Assembly (NCBI GenBank): GCA_032718475.1
Contig: JAUCBJ010000880.1
Location: 1-55,839, forward strand
Length of the DNA: 55,839 nt
Direction: 5' to 3'
From: Nemertoderma westbladi
Taxonomy: Eukaryota; Xenacoelomorpha; Nemertodermatida; Nemertodermatidae
The number at the start of each line of letters is the position of its first letter. The first letter of the stretch is position 1. This document shows positions 36,201 through 45,450 of the stretch, one piece after another. The notes below the pieces were generated by a model, which made no database searches, was not told the DNA's origin, and saw only the letters and a program-made list of their open reading frames with translations. Position numbers and translations under genes: made by a program.

Positions 36201-36363
36201 TTAACTGATTTTCAGTAACTAATGAAGAGTGCGGAATTGTAGAGGATGCACCAGAGTCCATCAGTATCTCGCAAATCTGCCCATTGATAGTTCCTTTAAC
36301 AAAGAATCGACCTTGAGTTCTCTCATGGGCTATCACAGCAACAGTGGTGTCGCCCACCATCAC
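33247..36363 (-). CDS. pol: gypsy-type pol polyprotein (PR-RT-RNaseH-IN)
   Basis: The frame is about 1038 codons. In order it shows: aspartic protease (MDSGAS, residues 35-40); RT (about 190-370; the catalytic box reads YMDN at 335-338 instead of YxDD); RNase H (HCDASNLGVG, SDHAPLQWL); integrase with an HHCC zinc region (CDVCLRAK) and a D-D-E core (AMDFCGP, LTDQGRCF, YHPQCDGMAER); and a GPY/F motif (DGPYVV). There is no chromodomain. The frame overlaps the end of gag: an in-frame ATG (36360-36358) shares its A with gag's TGA, and a slippery heptamer lies 13 nt upstream. The last codons pass through the polypurine tract and end inside the LTR. The AAC codon for N338 (35352-35350) replaces an expected Asp codon, so polymerase activity is doubtful. 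Confidence 0.92.
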   Translation of the reverse strand: MMVGDTTVAVIAHERTQGRFFVKGTINGQICEILMDSGASSTIPHSSLVTENQLKPTQFILKTANGVPLNVRGPCQIPIQIGTSKADVDVFVATDSAHPCILGVNGLRALNVTLKFSDSIPSSLSVNDKVVTINLIEKCTINRDVPSEHLETFYFLTKEYNDLFEPPLGRTNLVEHHIKTKSEIPIFQRPYHVPLAKRDLLESNIKDMLDKDIITPSSSPYSSPLVIVKKPDGNDRVCVDFRALNAVTEKDAFPLPRISDLLDKLYGAKYFSSIDLASGFWQIPLASDDRHKTAFSCSLGHFEFVVMAFGLNNAPPTFQRLMSNLFGDMSCVVFYMDNIYVVTTELKQHLEILREVFRRLKVAKLKLQPKKCSFLQRRVEFLGFIVDEDGVHPSESKIIAVKNMIAPTNVSEVRKFLGLVNTYRQFIRNFNLIAEPLYELTRKQVPFVWSDEQEFSFESLKEALISAPVLVHPKVGEPFFVHCDASNLGVGAVISQTDNAGLFHPIAFASRNLTTSEKNYSTIEKEALAVIFALERFQSYTYGAEVHVLSDHAPLQWLINNKTATGRLARWQLRLLEFEGLKSIKHEKGSSNQVADALSRLPSNCSYMDVFVLDESENGGLKQLSKEELIQLQEADSEFDRINYRFTKTVEGIYTYKSRLFVPKGLRSKVVKSVHGYNSAHLGYEKTLSLLQRECYWPNMDKELKTYLKNCDVCLRAKVLPPAPMPLQSLPEVTRPYERVAMDFCGPFPKSSTGNTHLLVVVDHFSRFLDVFAVGNTTSTTVIGCLMKLIRKCQKPLEIKTILTDQGRCFISNEFKNFCRQQKINNTVTSPYHPQCDGMAERLVRTIKDQIRAQLVETKDGTQTSWDCHIDSFVSTYNHSVHKSLGLSPMDVVNQVHSPIPALSWLGIINDKPINQVKLDNVIHKTRIFRRRQHEYHDKIYKAEERKFCVGDKVWRTHLPPTSPGLASSLIPRWDGPYVVTEHIGPVNVRISIPDRPTWNQVIHIDHLRLCTHVIQHSQFPRPRGRPPKMRGGSVVTD
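33263..33274 (-). other. Polypurine tract of the gypsy element
   Basis: GAGGGGGGGAAG on the minus strand directly abuts the 3' LTR, the normal site for priming plus-strand DNA synthesis. It is read as codons for the end of pol. Confidence 0.85.
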
Positions 36364-37376
36364 TGTTGTTGGAAGTTTAAATCAACCGCGGAAGATTGTT
36401 GCATAGAATCCGAAATGTAGTTAGCGTCAGTCGTAGCTGGTTGATACTGGTTATAATCTTGAGCGTACTGGAAACCATTGATTGATTGTTCCATCGTATT
36501 ATTAAATGCCTGTTCTGTAACTGGTGCAACACTAGCGCGATAATTTGTTGGATTTTGGAAGTGTTGAATATGGGGTGCTCGAAAATATTGATAACGAGGT
36601 TGTTGAAACCGTGGTGGTCTCATATTTTGCCGCATTCCCTCAGTGGCCTGAGGTCTATAGCCTTGTTTTAGTTGTTGGGTTTTTGAAGGACAATCTCGTT
36701 GTATATGGCCACGACCTTGACAACAGTAGCAGAGGATTGACTCACGTATCTGAGCATTTGCGCCAGAAAACCTAACAGCATCAACCTCATCTTCATAGTT
36801 AAGGTATTCATTATCTGCCACAGACGAAGACGATATTGATGGAGATTGCTTAAATGATGACTTCAATTCCTCATTTCGCGCAAGAGAGAAGGCACTCTCT
36901 AAATTTCCTGGATCCTTCAAGGTAAGTTTCTCCCGCAATTCGTCACGTAGACCAGCAACAAAGACAGAAACTGCCAAATTATTCCTATGGGTTACTGCAA
37001 TACCAGCAAATGCGTTCTTACAAATGTCTGAAATAGAGGCATAATAAGCGAGAACAGATTCGCCTGGCTGTTGTTTAGCTTTAAATGCTCGTCGCATCGC
37101 AAATCTAATTGCATTTCCTGGCCATAGCTTTGTATATAGATTTACTTCGATGTCATCGAAAGTGGGAAGACTGGTATCCAAGAGAACACGAATCTTGTAA
37201 GGAACATAAGCAGGCAAACGACGAATTCCCTCTTGATCAACCCAGCCATTTACGGTGCAAGCCAGGCGGAAATCGCGAAAGAAATTTTCGATAGATTCAC
37301 GGTCCTCATTTGCTAACTTTGGTGGAACTTCAAAATGCGTTTGTATTAATAGTTTGTCTGGCTTATTGTCTTCCAT
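36360..37376 (-). CDS. gag: gypsy-type gag
   Basis: This is a 338-codon ORF beginning MEDNKPDKLL. The N-terminal two thirds form a helical retrotransposon gag (capsid) domain (WPGNAIRFAMRRAF, GESVLAYYASISDICKNAF). A single CCHC zinc knuckle, CYCCQGRGHIQRDC, lies near residue 215-230, followed by a Gln/Asn/Tyr-rich tail. It would package element RNA in virus-like particles. It starts 56 bp after the primer-binding site. The last codons contain T TTA AAC in the gag frame, and the TGA stop overlaps the first ATG of pol as TGATG. Confidence 0.9.
   Translation of the reverse strand: MEDNKPDKLLIQTHFEVPPKLANEDRESIENFFRDFRLACTVNGWVDQEGIRRLPAYVPYKIRVLLDTSLPTFDDIEVNLYTKLWPGNAIRFAMRRAFKAKQQPGESVLAYYASISDICKNAFAGIAVTHRNNLAVSVFVAGLRDELREKLTLKDPGNLESAFSLARNEELKSSFKQSPSISSSSVADNEYLNYEDEVDAVRFSGANAQIRESILCYCCQGRGHIQRDCPSKTQQLKQGYRPQATEGMRQNMRPPRFQQPRYQYFRAPHIQHFQNPTNYRASVAPVTEQAFNNTMEQSINGFQYAQDYNQYQPATTDANYISDSMQQSSAVDLNFQQQ
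36375..36381 (-). promoter_or_regulatory. Candidate -1 ribosomal frameshift site (UUUAAAC)
   Basis: The minus strand reads GAT TTA AAC in the gag frame, so T TTA AAC is a correctly phased X XXY YYZ slippery heptamer. A -1 slip enters exactly the frame that becomes pol; that frame is open from here on and has a TGA just upstream. No downstream pseudoknot could be tested by eye. The TGATG overlap 13 nt downstream is an alternative, reinitiation-based route. Confidence 0.6.
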
Positions 37377-37431
37377 TCTGGTTGTGAATGTTGATAATTT
37401 GTTCTTCGGCTGGTAAATTGATATTGATCAT

Positions 37432-37451
37432 GAATCCCACTTCTGACACCA
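37432..37451 (-). other. Primer-binding site, tRNA-Leu type
   Basis: Starting one base inside the 5' LTR, the minus strand reads TGGTGTCAGAAGTGGGATTC, complementary over 20 nt to the 3' end of animal tRNA-Leu (ending CCCACTTCTGACACCA). Confidence 0.85.
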
Positions 37452-37452
37452 G

Positions 37453-37624
37453 TGTAGACTGCCACATATAATAATCAATGTCGAACAACATATACAATCA
37501 AACAAGTTACTGTAACTAAACTGTCACCTGTAAACTGCTTTCCTATATAGCTATATAACACAACTAAGAGTTACACAATATTCATAAAGGTCAATCAGTG
37601 AACAAGGGTCAATCAGTCACTACA
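37453..37624 (-). repeat. 5' LTR of the gypsy-type element
   Basis: This 172-bp copy is identical to the other LTR and is followed on the plus strand by TATA (37625-37628). As the 5' LTR of a minus-strand element it should carry the promoter. Confidence 0.95.
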
Positions 37625-37628
37625 TATA

Positions 37629-39253
37629 CATAAATAAAATATCATAGCATGAAAATCGGTATCTCATTGTTTATTAGATATCTAATAGCACTTGGAGCGA
37701 AAGAGTTATGAAACATCTTGGTCCGTGTATCAGGCATTCTGTAATTATTGCGAGTTGCGGTAGAGTTTGATCGGCAACCAATAATGAAAGCGTGTAGAGG
37801 ATGACTCGGAGTGTCCACAATCTTCTTTACAATGTTGGTGAACTGTTTGGAAAACGCATCGTTTATAATGTTCATGTAAACTTGTTTTTCAATTTTAGAG
37901 TGTTTGGCAAACAGCGACAGTGGCCTCTTTAACTTCTTTTTGAGATTCTTTGGAGTGAGGGGGATCCACTCAACCGCACAGTACATATATTGTGGTACAA
38001 TGTAAGTTTCAAAGAGAAATATTTTTGTATCTTTATTTGCAAACCGGATGAAAAAACTGAATTGGCGAACTAATGTAATTTACCCTTTTTATAAGTTTAA
38101 ATATGAGTTTTCCATGATAGATTATTTGCAATCCATATTCCAAGATGTTTCACTTCGGACGGACGCGGAACCTCGTCACCATCTATGTAGATTATTTCTT
38201 CTGCGATATCTAGAACTTTCTGTTCTTTAAAGTTCATTGGAATGAAACATAGTTCTTCAGATTTCTTTGCGTTTATCTTTAAGTTTTTTCCATGTGATAG
38301 CTCAACAATTCGCTGGATGTTAGACTTATATTTATCATTTTCTGCGGAATGCCTTATCGCTTATCGCCTGTAGATTTCTTGAGTCATCAGAATATTTTGC
38401 TAGGGATCCATCGTCAGCTCGAATTTCATCAGTGTCTTTGGTAAACAAAGGTCCACTGAGAGGACCCCCTTGGGGAAAACCAACTTTCAGTGAAATAGAG
38501 GAAGAGGAAGATATGTTTTTTCCAGATTTAACCGATTGAGAGAAACCACTCATGTATGAGTGAAGCCAGCTGGCCAACCAACGCATCTCTATTGGTAATT
38601 CGTCTAAAAGTCTGTTTAAAAACTTGTTTTGTAACACTGTGTTAAAAGCAGATGAGTAGTCTATGAATAAACATTTTACAATTGTGTGTCTTTCATCTAA
38701 CGCTTTTGTAATCTGATGAAGGAGGTATAAGATTGCATCAGCTGTAGAATAACCTTTTTTGTATGCAAATTGAAAAATATCATCAGTGGATTTACTTGCA
38801 TTACGAAATATATCTAGAGCCAATCTGTCTAAACACCTAGAACTCAAAGGAGTAACACATACTGGTCTGAAGCTGATTTTTTCCGAAAATGATGAATCAC
38901 ATCTTTTAGGTAAGGCAGATGTCAAAGCCGAATTCCAACATTGCGGGTATTTTTGTTGATGGAAACTATCTCTGAATAGTGAAGCATAAGGTATAGAAAG
39001 TTCTTTTGCAAAGGTTTTATAGCAAATTGCAGAAACAATGCTACTTACTACCTTGGGCTGTATTCAGTTTCAATTTACGTATTAATTTCTCAACCACAAT
39101 CGGATCAACATGAATATCATTATCATAGGTGGTACCATTATATATAGGCTCATCCTTATTCACATCTTCGTTAAATCTAGTGAAGAAATTATTAAGACTC
39201 TCGACTTCATTTTCATCAAATTTATGAACTTGGTGTTTTTTCCTTATACAGTT
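37629..39253 (-). pseudogene. LINE-B, 3' part (RT and C-terminus), frame-broken
   Basis: Read on the minus strand from 39253: a pre-RT linker, then ICYKTFAKELSIPYASLF, then RT (FRPVCVTPLSS, FAYKKGYSTADAIL, FIDYSSAFNT, GFPQGGPLSGPLF, KYSDDS) in 38925-38335. After a frameshift near 38340 come INAKKSEELCF and VKHLGIWIANNLSW (about 38330-38090). After another break the C-terminus follows (37986-37642, with RMPDTRTKMFHNSFAPSAIR). The C-terminal pattern and RT fit the Rex1/Babar-like part of the CR1 group. Several frame breaks make it dead. Positions 39068-39253 are a 186-bp duplicate of 45609-45794, and the gypsy element sits just past the LINE-B stop. Confidence 0.8.
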
Positions 39254-39786
39254 TTATTTCATCATTTCATCATCCGGCTTACGCCCCGCCCCGGTGGCTA
39301 TAATAATAAAATTCACAAGTTAAAATAATATAATTCGCATTTGCACTAAAATCAACGGGAAACACAATAAAATATTGCACAATATAAATATACACCGGTA
39401 ATTAAGCCTTGCGTTAAGTAGGTATAAGTAGTGTAGTGCAGTTGCATTAAAATCATAGGGAGACACAATTAACAATATGTATGTATAATACCTAATATAA
39501 CACCTTATCTTATACCAACTCTGCGTTAATTAATATAATTATTACTTATTAGGACTAATTAGAACACATTACATAAATATGCTGTAAACCTTAAACATTT
39601 ATATTCAGTACGGGTCGATTAATGCACAAATAGTCAAAGTATACTCATCCTCATTAAGCCCTGCGTTAAGTAATATTAGTTATTAGGACACAAAGTCATA
39701 TATATATGTGTAAGGAATGCATTTAAAAACTGAACAATTCTAAAATATGGAAATTAATATTTTATTTACATTATTAAATAAACATA
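39254..39786 (-). other. 3' UTR and tail of LINE-D
   Basis: This joins the LINE-D stop codon to the LINE-B breakpoint. On the minus strand it ends ATGAAATGATGAAATAAAA, a plausible LINE 3' tail. Inside, words such as TGCGTTAA, GCATTAAAATCA/GCACTAAAATCA and ACACAAT recur at roughly 100-bp intervals, suggesting an old diverged tandem repeat. Confidence 0.45.
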
Positions 39787-41492
39787 TTATTTAGTCGCCC
39801 AATTACTAGCATACAATTCTAATATACATTCTCTTCCATAGGCGTTAGCAGCATGTCCTTGGTCCATGTGCAGCATATGATATATATACAGATAGAAAAA
39901 TTGCTCCTTGATGGTGAGCTCCCCCTTATCTACCGCCTTAAATACGGACTTGAGGCAATACCTACCAGTTGTGAGTGACTGAAGACGTGGCATACCGAAT
40001 ATCCATCTATCGGTTGTATAATCAGCGTATAGTGGATCATGTATTCCACCCGCCAGGTAATGAACTAACAGGTGGCTAAACAGCCCGTATACTTTTGGGT
40101 TCTCACAGTTGAAGCAGGAATATATCATCCTAGTCTTTGAGAAGGCTACCATCGTTGAAAACTTATGTGAATCAAATAAGGCCTGCAACACATTGTTGGA
40201 CACATAGTTGCCCATGCGCAGTAGTGACCTCAGGGCCTTCCTCCACGTCTGTTCCAAACCATCAACTATTGATTGGTCAATAATAGCAGATCCATACATT
40301 ATTGAGGGAGTACAGATTGTCCGCCAAACCAATGCTGTAATATCAAGTGGTACATTGTCGGAAGCTAGCCAGCGTATGTTAACTCTAGATGCATTCATCC
40401 AGATTTTCTTAATGTAATGTTCCTTGACATTTCGCCATGTATCAGGCATAGGTAGACCCAGATATATGCATTTCAATACTGGAAACAGTCGAGTGCCACT
40501 ATGTGTCTGGATACTTTCCTCCGCTACCGTGTGCCTCCGTAAGTTGTCTGATGGGCATACCACATAGTGTGTCTTTTTCGTATTTATTACTAGATCATGT
40601 TCCTCTAAATATTGTTCGCAAATATCCAACATTCTTTGCAAGTCGGCTTTCCTATTTGATAACAGCAATATATCGTCAGCATATCCTAATAAAGGGAAAG
40701 GTTCCCGATTGATTTGTAGCCCCAGGCCTGACATCTCACACAAATTGAAAAGGTCATCTAGGTATATGTTAAACAAGATTGAGGACAAAATTCCACCCTG
40801 CCTGACCCCAGGATGTAGAGGTATACTTGTTTTTGATATACTGTTATTTAGCTTCATAACCGCATTTGATTGGCTGTAATAGGAATAAAGAGTGTTAATT
40901 ATGGACCTATCAAGATTCTTTGCCTCTAATTTAGCCATTAGCTTGTCATACGAAACTGTGTCGAACGCGCTGCTGAGATCCAATGACACAACATACACAT
41001 TAGACCCGCCTCCATTAAAATGTTTAATTAGCTTCGTGGCTGTAACATATGGCGTCTCTGTACATAGTTTCGCTTTATATCCCATTTGTAGGTTACTAGT
41101 TTGAATATTTTTCACTTTAGCTGATACCAAGATTTCCCATACTTTCGCTAGAATTGACAGGATTGAGACTCCGCGATAGCTACTCGTCTTGTGTATATCA
41201 CGATCCTCACTTTTCAGCAAGGGTAATAGAAGGCTGGTACATACTGTGGGAAGTAACTAATAGTCATTATGTTGTTGTACATGTCTGTTAAGAATCCATG
41301 TAATTCATCAGACTGACCATGGAGGAGGTGTTCCGCCTTCAGCGCATGATAATCTGATGATTTTCCTAAATTTAAGGATCGAATTGCTGCTGATACATCT
41401 GCCTCCGTCATGGGCTCAGATAAGCGGTGTCTATTTCTGGGCTCCCAGATGGTCTTATCTGTCAGAACTCTAAACCTTTCTTTATAGTCCAT
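39787..41492 (-). pseudogene. LINE-D: 5'-truncated non-LTR element (RT and C-terminal region)
   Basis: Two overlapping frames (41492-41214 and 41220-39787) form one LINE ORF2 piece broken by a single frameshift near 41216, where PQYVPAFYYP should continue as LKSEDRD. The first gives the pre-RT linker (SLNLGKSSDYHALKAEHLL); the second the RT (YRGVSIL, VVSLDLSSAFDTV, GVRQGGILSSILFNIYLDDL, GYADDILLL) and a long C-terminal domain with CNC/H-rich ends. The RT catalytic YADD is intact. The endonuclease and ORF1 are missing, as expected for 5' truncation. The clade was not assigned. It lies head to head with LINE-C. Confidence 0.82.
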
Positions 41493-41646
41493 GAAAATTT
41501 GGTCATTTGGTCTTTATTTGGTCTGTAACATATACGTATTACTATACTGTATACTGCTGTACTGTACTGCTTACCGGTACTGAACCTGAAATTAGTACCG
41601 GTACCGACGGCCTCGCAGACCGGTGAGCCGCTCCCGGACTGTAAAA

Positions 41647-42444
41647 ATGTCCACCCCGACTACTATAATGGGTCTCAGAAATTTAGGTAAGAGTAGACTT
41701 AACAGTTTAAAGAATGAAGAGATGCGATCGATATTACGCAATATAATCGACGAACCTCCTCCTCAAGATCAAACAGGCGATACAGCAGGTAGGTCTACAA
41801 TGGCTGAGAACGAGATTATCAAAGAAATACACAATCTAAAAGGCTATTTTGAGGATAAATTTAATAACGAGTTCGGCAAGATGCGTGAAGAGTTAGGTGT
41901 ATGTTATAACGTTATTAGAAATCAACAGCGGTATCTTGAGAGTATTGATATGGATATACGAGCACATAACCTCGTCGTACTGGGTTTGCCGGAAGAAACG
42001 ACCGATGATGGCGATGCACTTAAGAAGTTATTCCGAACTCTCAATACGGGCGAACAGACAAACGAAATCTCAGTAAACAACATTGAGTTTCGCAGGCTTG
42101 GGAAAGCAAACGAGGACGCCGCGGGAACGGGTAACGGAAGGATTGGAGCTGCAAACAGGAGAACACGGCCTTTACTACTAAAGTTTCAAAAGCGACAGGA
42201 TAGAGAACAGGTACTGAATATGTCAAAGAAGTTGAAAAGCATCACGGAGTATACGAAAGTATACATAAAGAAGGATACACATCCAGCGATTCGGAGAGAG
42301 CGGGCGAGGCTCCGAGAAGTCGAGAATGCCGAGAAAGCTAAACCTGAGAACCAAGGATGTAAAATCTTCTACGAATACAAAACGGGAACGTTGTACCGAG
42401 ACGGGACAATAATAGATCGCTATAAGCCAAACTTCATGGCTTAG
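41647..42444 (+). CDS. LINE-C ORF1: L1-type ORF1 protein
   Basis: The ORF has 265 codons from the ATG at 41647 (MSTPTTIMGL); the frame is also open a few codons upstream without an ATG. A charged, coiled-coil-like N-terminal half (ENEIIKEIHNLKGYFEDKF) is followed by an RRM-like region starting RAHNLVVLGLPEE, with RTRPLLLKFQ and VYIKKDTHPAIRRER, and a short C-terminal domain with GTLYRDGTIIDRY. This is the layout of L1-type ORF1 nucleic-acid chaperones. The stop is TAG, immediately followed in frame by ORF2 codons. Confidence 0.82.
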   Translation: MSTPTTIMGLRNLGKSRLNSLKNEEMRSILRNIIDEPPPQDQTGDTAGRSTMAENEIIKEIHNLKGYFEDKFNNEFGKMREELGVCYNVIRNQQRYLESIDMDIRAHNLVVLGLPEETTDDGDALKKLFRTLNTGEQTNEISVNNIEFRRLGKANEDAAGTGNGRIGAANRRTRPLLLKFQKRQDREQVLNMSKKLKSITEYTKVYIKKDTHPAIRRERARLREVENAEKAKPENQGCKIFYEYKTGTLYRDGTIIDRYKPNFMA

Positions 42445-42450
42445 AACAGA
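42439..42450 (+). promoter_or_regulatory. Single in-frame stop between LINE-C ORF1 and ORF2
   Basis: The junction reads GCT TAG AAC AGA. The frame is open before and after, with no ATG before the endonuclease core (SWNIGTLRDK, about 42496). AAC after UAG is not a strong known leaky context, so readthrough here is less supported than at the TGA-CTA sites; reinitiation is an alternative. Confidence 0.4.
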
Positions 42451-45450
42451 GGCGGCAAAGATAAATGTGAGTACGATGATAAACTTCATATTCTGTCATG
42501 GAATATAGGTACATTACGGGACAAGCTAAAAATTGAGAAAATTTTTAATTACTTAAATGACTTTGATCTCGTCTGGATTTATGAAATTAAATCCTGCGCT
42601 AAGATATCGGTACCAGGATTTAAAATTTTCAGTAACCCAAATCGTAAAGGAACTCACGGTGGCATCGCTCTGTTGGTGAAAAATAAATTGCTAGAAGATG
42701 TAGTCTCTGTAAATACCGAGTACACAAACTTTATTTCAATCGAATTTCAATCCTACACGGACACACTGTTTTGCGGCTGTTACATTGAACCCAAAGATTC
42801 TTCATACTATAATGATTGCGTATGGGGTATTCTACAAGGGTTTTGCCTCTCGGGTAAACAGCCAATAATATTTGGCGACCTCAACGGACACCTATATAAA
42901 CCCAAAAACGCACAAGGAATAGAGATTGAAAAACTAGCCAAAGATTGTAATCTAAAAGTGATTAATAACGTACCACCAGCGGCCAGTGATCTTACATACG
43001 GACGCAAGACCAAATGGATGAGTCAAGTTGACCTTTGTTTAGTCTCTAGAAAGATAACCTCCACAGAAAAATTTAAAATAGATATTTTTATAAATCAAGA
43101 CTTAACACTACCATCTGATCATGCAGCTCTCGAAATCAATGTCACTGGATTACAGAAATGCCATTGGAATAAACTCATACTGAGCTCACAGAATCTTGGC
43201 GGATCGATATATCTTGATAAGTGTAAGAATAGATCAGGGAATGTGAAGGTGACAAACAATGGTGTACTAAATACAACAACATTTGGACGAAACATTACCG
43301 AAAACGTGAACCTTGAGAACCTGCCTAGCAATATAGACTCAGTAACAGATTGGCTGGAACAATTTAATTACCAGGCTAAGAATGCTTTAGATGGAGCGGT
43401 AAGTTACACACAACAGAATTTCACTACAAACCCGGCAGCTACAAGAAAAACAAATTATAAACAATGGGAAAATTTATTAAGCTCGAACGATGCAAAAGCC
43501 ATATGGACCTCGATTAATTGGAAAGGTTGTATTGACGTAGGAAACAACACAACAACTAACACACCTACTGACAACGATTTTAAAAACCACTTCTCGAAGT
43601 TGTTAAATAACGAGGATGCCACCTCTTTAGAAACGATTGATACGTCAAACTCCCCATATATACCATTGCTAGACGACCCAATCACAGCCATTGAAGTAGA
43701 TGACGCCATAGACTCCCTAAAAATAAATAAAAGCGCAACAGGAATAGCACCCGTCCTAATCAAAGCTTTGCCTATAAATATAATCGTATTTTTATCGTTG
43801 CTGATTAACACGATATTTATGTCAGGTGCGATTCCATTTAGTTGGTGTTATAGTAAGCTGGTTATATTGTTTAAAAAGGGGAACCCATTAGACTGTGGAA
43901 ATTACCGAGGAATTTCAGTGTGCGACTCTATATTCAAAATTTACGATTACATATTAACATCACGGCTCACAAAATGGACAAAGCCTAATAGAGTGCAAGC
44001 TGGAGGCCAAAAAGGCAGATCATGTTTTGAACAAATATTAGCCCTCAGGCTACTAATTGATTTAGTTAAATTTAGAAAACAAAAACTATTTATAGTTTTT
44101 GTAGACTTTTCTAAAGCCTATGATAGAGTCGATCGTGCCTTACTGATTGGAAAATTAGTGACATTAGGCTGCGGCCTAAACATGTTGAACGCTTTAAAAG
44201 GACTTTATAGGGTAACGCATTTCCGGTTAAATAATGTTGTTATAGATTTTAACATGGGTTTGAGACAAACTATTTATATCGATGCATTAGTTGCAATGTA
44301 TAATGAACTAACCAGTAGTAATACTTATTTAGACTCATTACATATACTTTTATTCATGGATGACACCGCCATATTTGCCGAAACAAGAAGTCAATGTGCT
44401 GCCAAATTGGAAATATTGTTTAAATTTTGTGCTTCGCACAATATGGTCATCAATGAATTAAAAACAAAATTTATGGTGATAAATGGCAATATACATGATT
44501 ATAATACTTTTCTTATTAGTGGTATAGCAATTAAAAATACCAGTTCATACGTTTATCTAAGGTCACAATTTACTCAGGATGGCAAAATATCCTCCGCCAT
44601 TAAACTCCATATATCAGAATGTCAAAAACAGTTGAGAAAATTTGGTATTTTTTGTGCTACGAATTCCAATATGCCGTTTATTTATAAACTGAAAGTTTTC
44701 AATTGTGCTATATTAAGCTCAATATTATATTCGTGTGATACATGGTTAGGGGGTAGCACTGTCGAACTAAAATCCATGTACATAAAACTAGTTAAACTTT
44801 TATTAAACGTACGAGTAACTACGCCGAACAAACTATGCCTTGTAGAATTAGGAATACCAGAAATAAGTGCAAAAATGAAAATTATTACGAAAAGTTCAAT
44901 GGTTAGACTAATGAAAACGTGGGATATTAATGACCCGGTATATATTATATACAATATGTGTAAGAAAGTTCAATCCCCTGGTTATTTATATTTAGAAAAT
45001 CTTATTAATACGAATGGAAATGATTTCGTGCAAAATAATCTAATTTGTTTAAAGGACTCTATTAGAAAGATGGCTCTAGCACATACGAAGTATAAAACTT
45101 ATCTAGACATAAACCCTAATTTATCCGTGCATGCAATTTATAAGCAATCAAATAATTTTATTCCAGATAGTAAACGTGTAAATTTTAGCAGATTTCGGTT
45201 AAGTTCGCACCGCCTACGGATAGAAATGGGCCGATGGGCCCGCATACCCAGTAGTGATCGTGTTTGTATATGTGATGGCAGTTCAGTACAAAATGAACAT
45301 CATGCAATTTTAATGTGCCCAAAAACCGCTTTTATAAGAAACAAGTATAGTATTGTAGGCTGCATTTGTATGTCCGAATTTATGGTTCAGTTTTCAAATA
45401 ATATAATAGTAAGTGCAATTACAGAATGTTTAGAAGTATTAGATAACTAG
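42445..45450 (+). CDS. LINE-C ORF2: endonuclease-RT, with RT block deletion
   Basis: The frame is open for about 1001 codons after ORF1's TAG. It begins with an endonuclease (LHILSWNIGTLRDK, THGGIALLVK, IFGDLNGHLYK, LPSDHAAL), then RT (NYRGISVCDS, QAGGQKGRSCFEQI, FVDFSKAYDRVD, LLFMDDTAIFAE), ending with a Cys/His knuckle-like CICDG...EHHAILMCP. At GLRQTIYIDAL the usual QGCxLSPLLFxLYINDL block is missing or replaced with the frame kept, so the enzyme is probably inactive. The catalytic box reads FMDD rather than the usual FADD. Confidence 0.85.
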   Translation, partial: NRGGKDKCEYDDKLHILSWNIGTLRDKLKIEKIFNYLNDFDLVWIYEIKSCAKISVPGFKIFSNPNRKGTHGGIALLVKNKLLEDVVSVNTEYTNFISIEFQSYTDTLFCGCYIEPKDSSYYNDCVWGILQGFCLSGKQPIIFGDLNGHLYKPKNAQGIEIEKLAKDCNLKVINNVPPAASDLTYGRKTKWMSQVDLCLVSRKITSTEKFKIDIFINQDLTLPSDHAALEINVTGLQKCHWNKLILSSQNLGGSIYLDKCKNRSGNVKVTNNGVLNTTTFGRNITENVNLENLPSNIDSVTDWLEQFNYQAKNALDGAVSYTQQNFTTNPAATRKTNYKQWENLLSSNDAKAIWTSINWKGCIDVGNNTTTNTPTDNDFKNHFSKLLNNEDATSLETIDTSNSPYIPLLDDPITAIEVDDAIDSLKINKSATGIAPVLIKALPINIIVFLSLLINTIFMSGAIPFSWCYSKLVILFKKGNPLDCGNYRGISVCDSIFKIYDYILTSRLTKWTKPNRVQAGGQKGRSCFEQILALRLLIDLVKFRKQKLFIVFVDFSKAYDRVDRALLIGKLVTLGCGLNMLNALKGLYRVTHFRLNNVVIDFNMGLRQTIYIDALVAMYNELTSSNTYLDSLHILLFMDDTAIFAETRSQCAAKLEILFKFCASHNMVINELKTKFMVINGNIHDYNTFLISGIAIKNTSSYVYLRSQFTQDGKISSAIKLHISECQKQLRKFGIFCATNSNMPFIYKLKVFNCAILSSILYSCDTWLGGSTVELKSMYIKLVKLLLNVRVTTPNKLCLVELGIPEISAKMKIITKSSMVRLMKTWDINDPVYIIYNMCKKVQSPGYLYLENLINTNGNDFVQNNLICLKDSIRKMALAHTKYKTYLDINPNLSVHAIYKQSNNFIPDSKRVNFSRFRLSSHRLRIEMGRWARIPSSDRVCICDGSSVQNEHHAILMCPKTAFIRNKYSIVGCICMSEFMVQFSNNIIVSAITECLEVLDN

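Larger units (their letters stand above)
33091..37624 (-). mobile_element. Ty3/gypsy-type LTR retrotransposon, young insertion
   Basis: Two identical 172-bp LTRs flank gag and pol with the order protease, RT, RNase H, integrase, which is the Ty3/gypsy order. A tRNA-Leu primer-binding site and a polypurine tract sit in the correct places, and a 4-bp TATA target duplication is present. There is no env frame. Identical LTRs and open frames mean a recent insertion, although the RT active site is changed (YMDN). It lies just beyond the end of the LINE-B coding region and probably inserted into that element's 3' UTR. Confidence 0.95.

Noticed and set aside
33091-37624. Endogenous retrovirus with env
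   Set aside because: No third ORF lies between integrase and the 3' LTR, and pol runs into the LTR.
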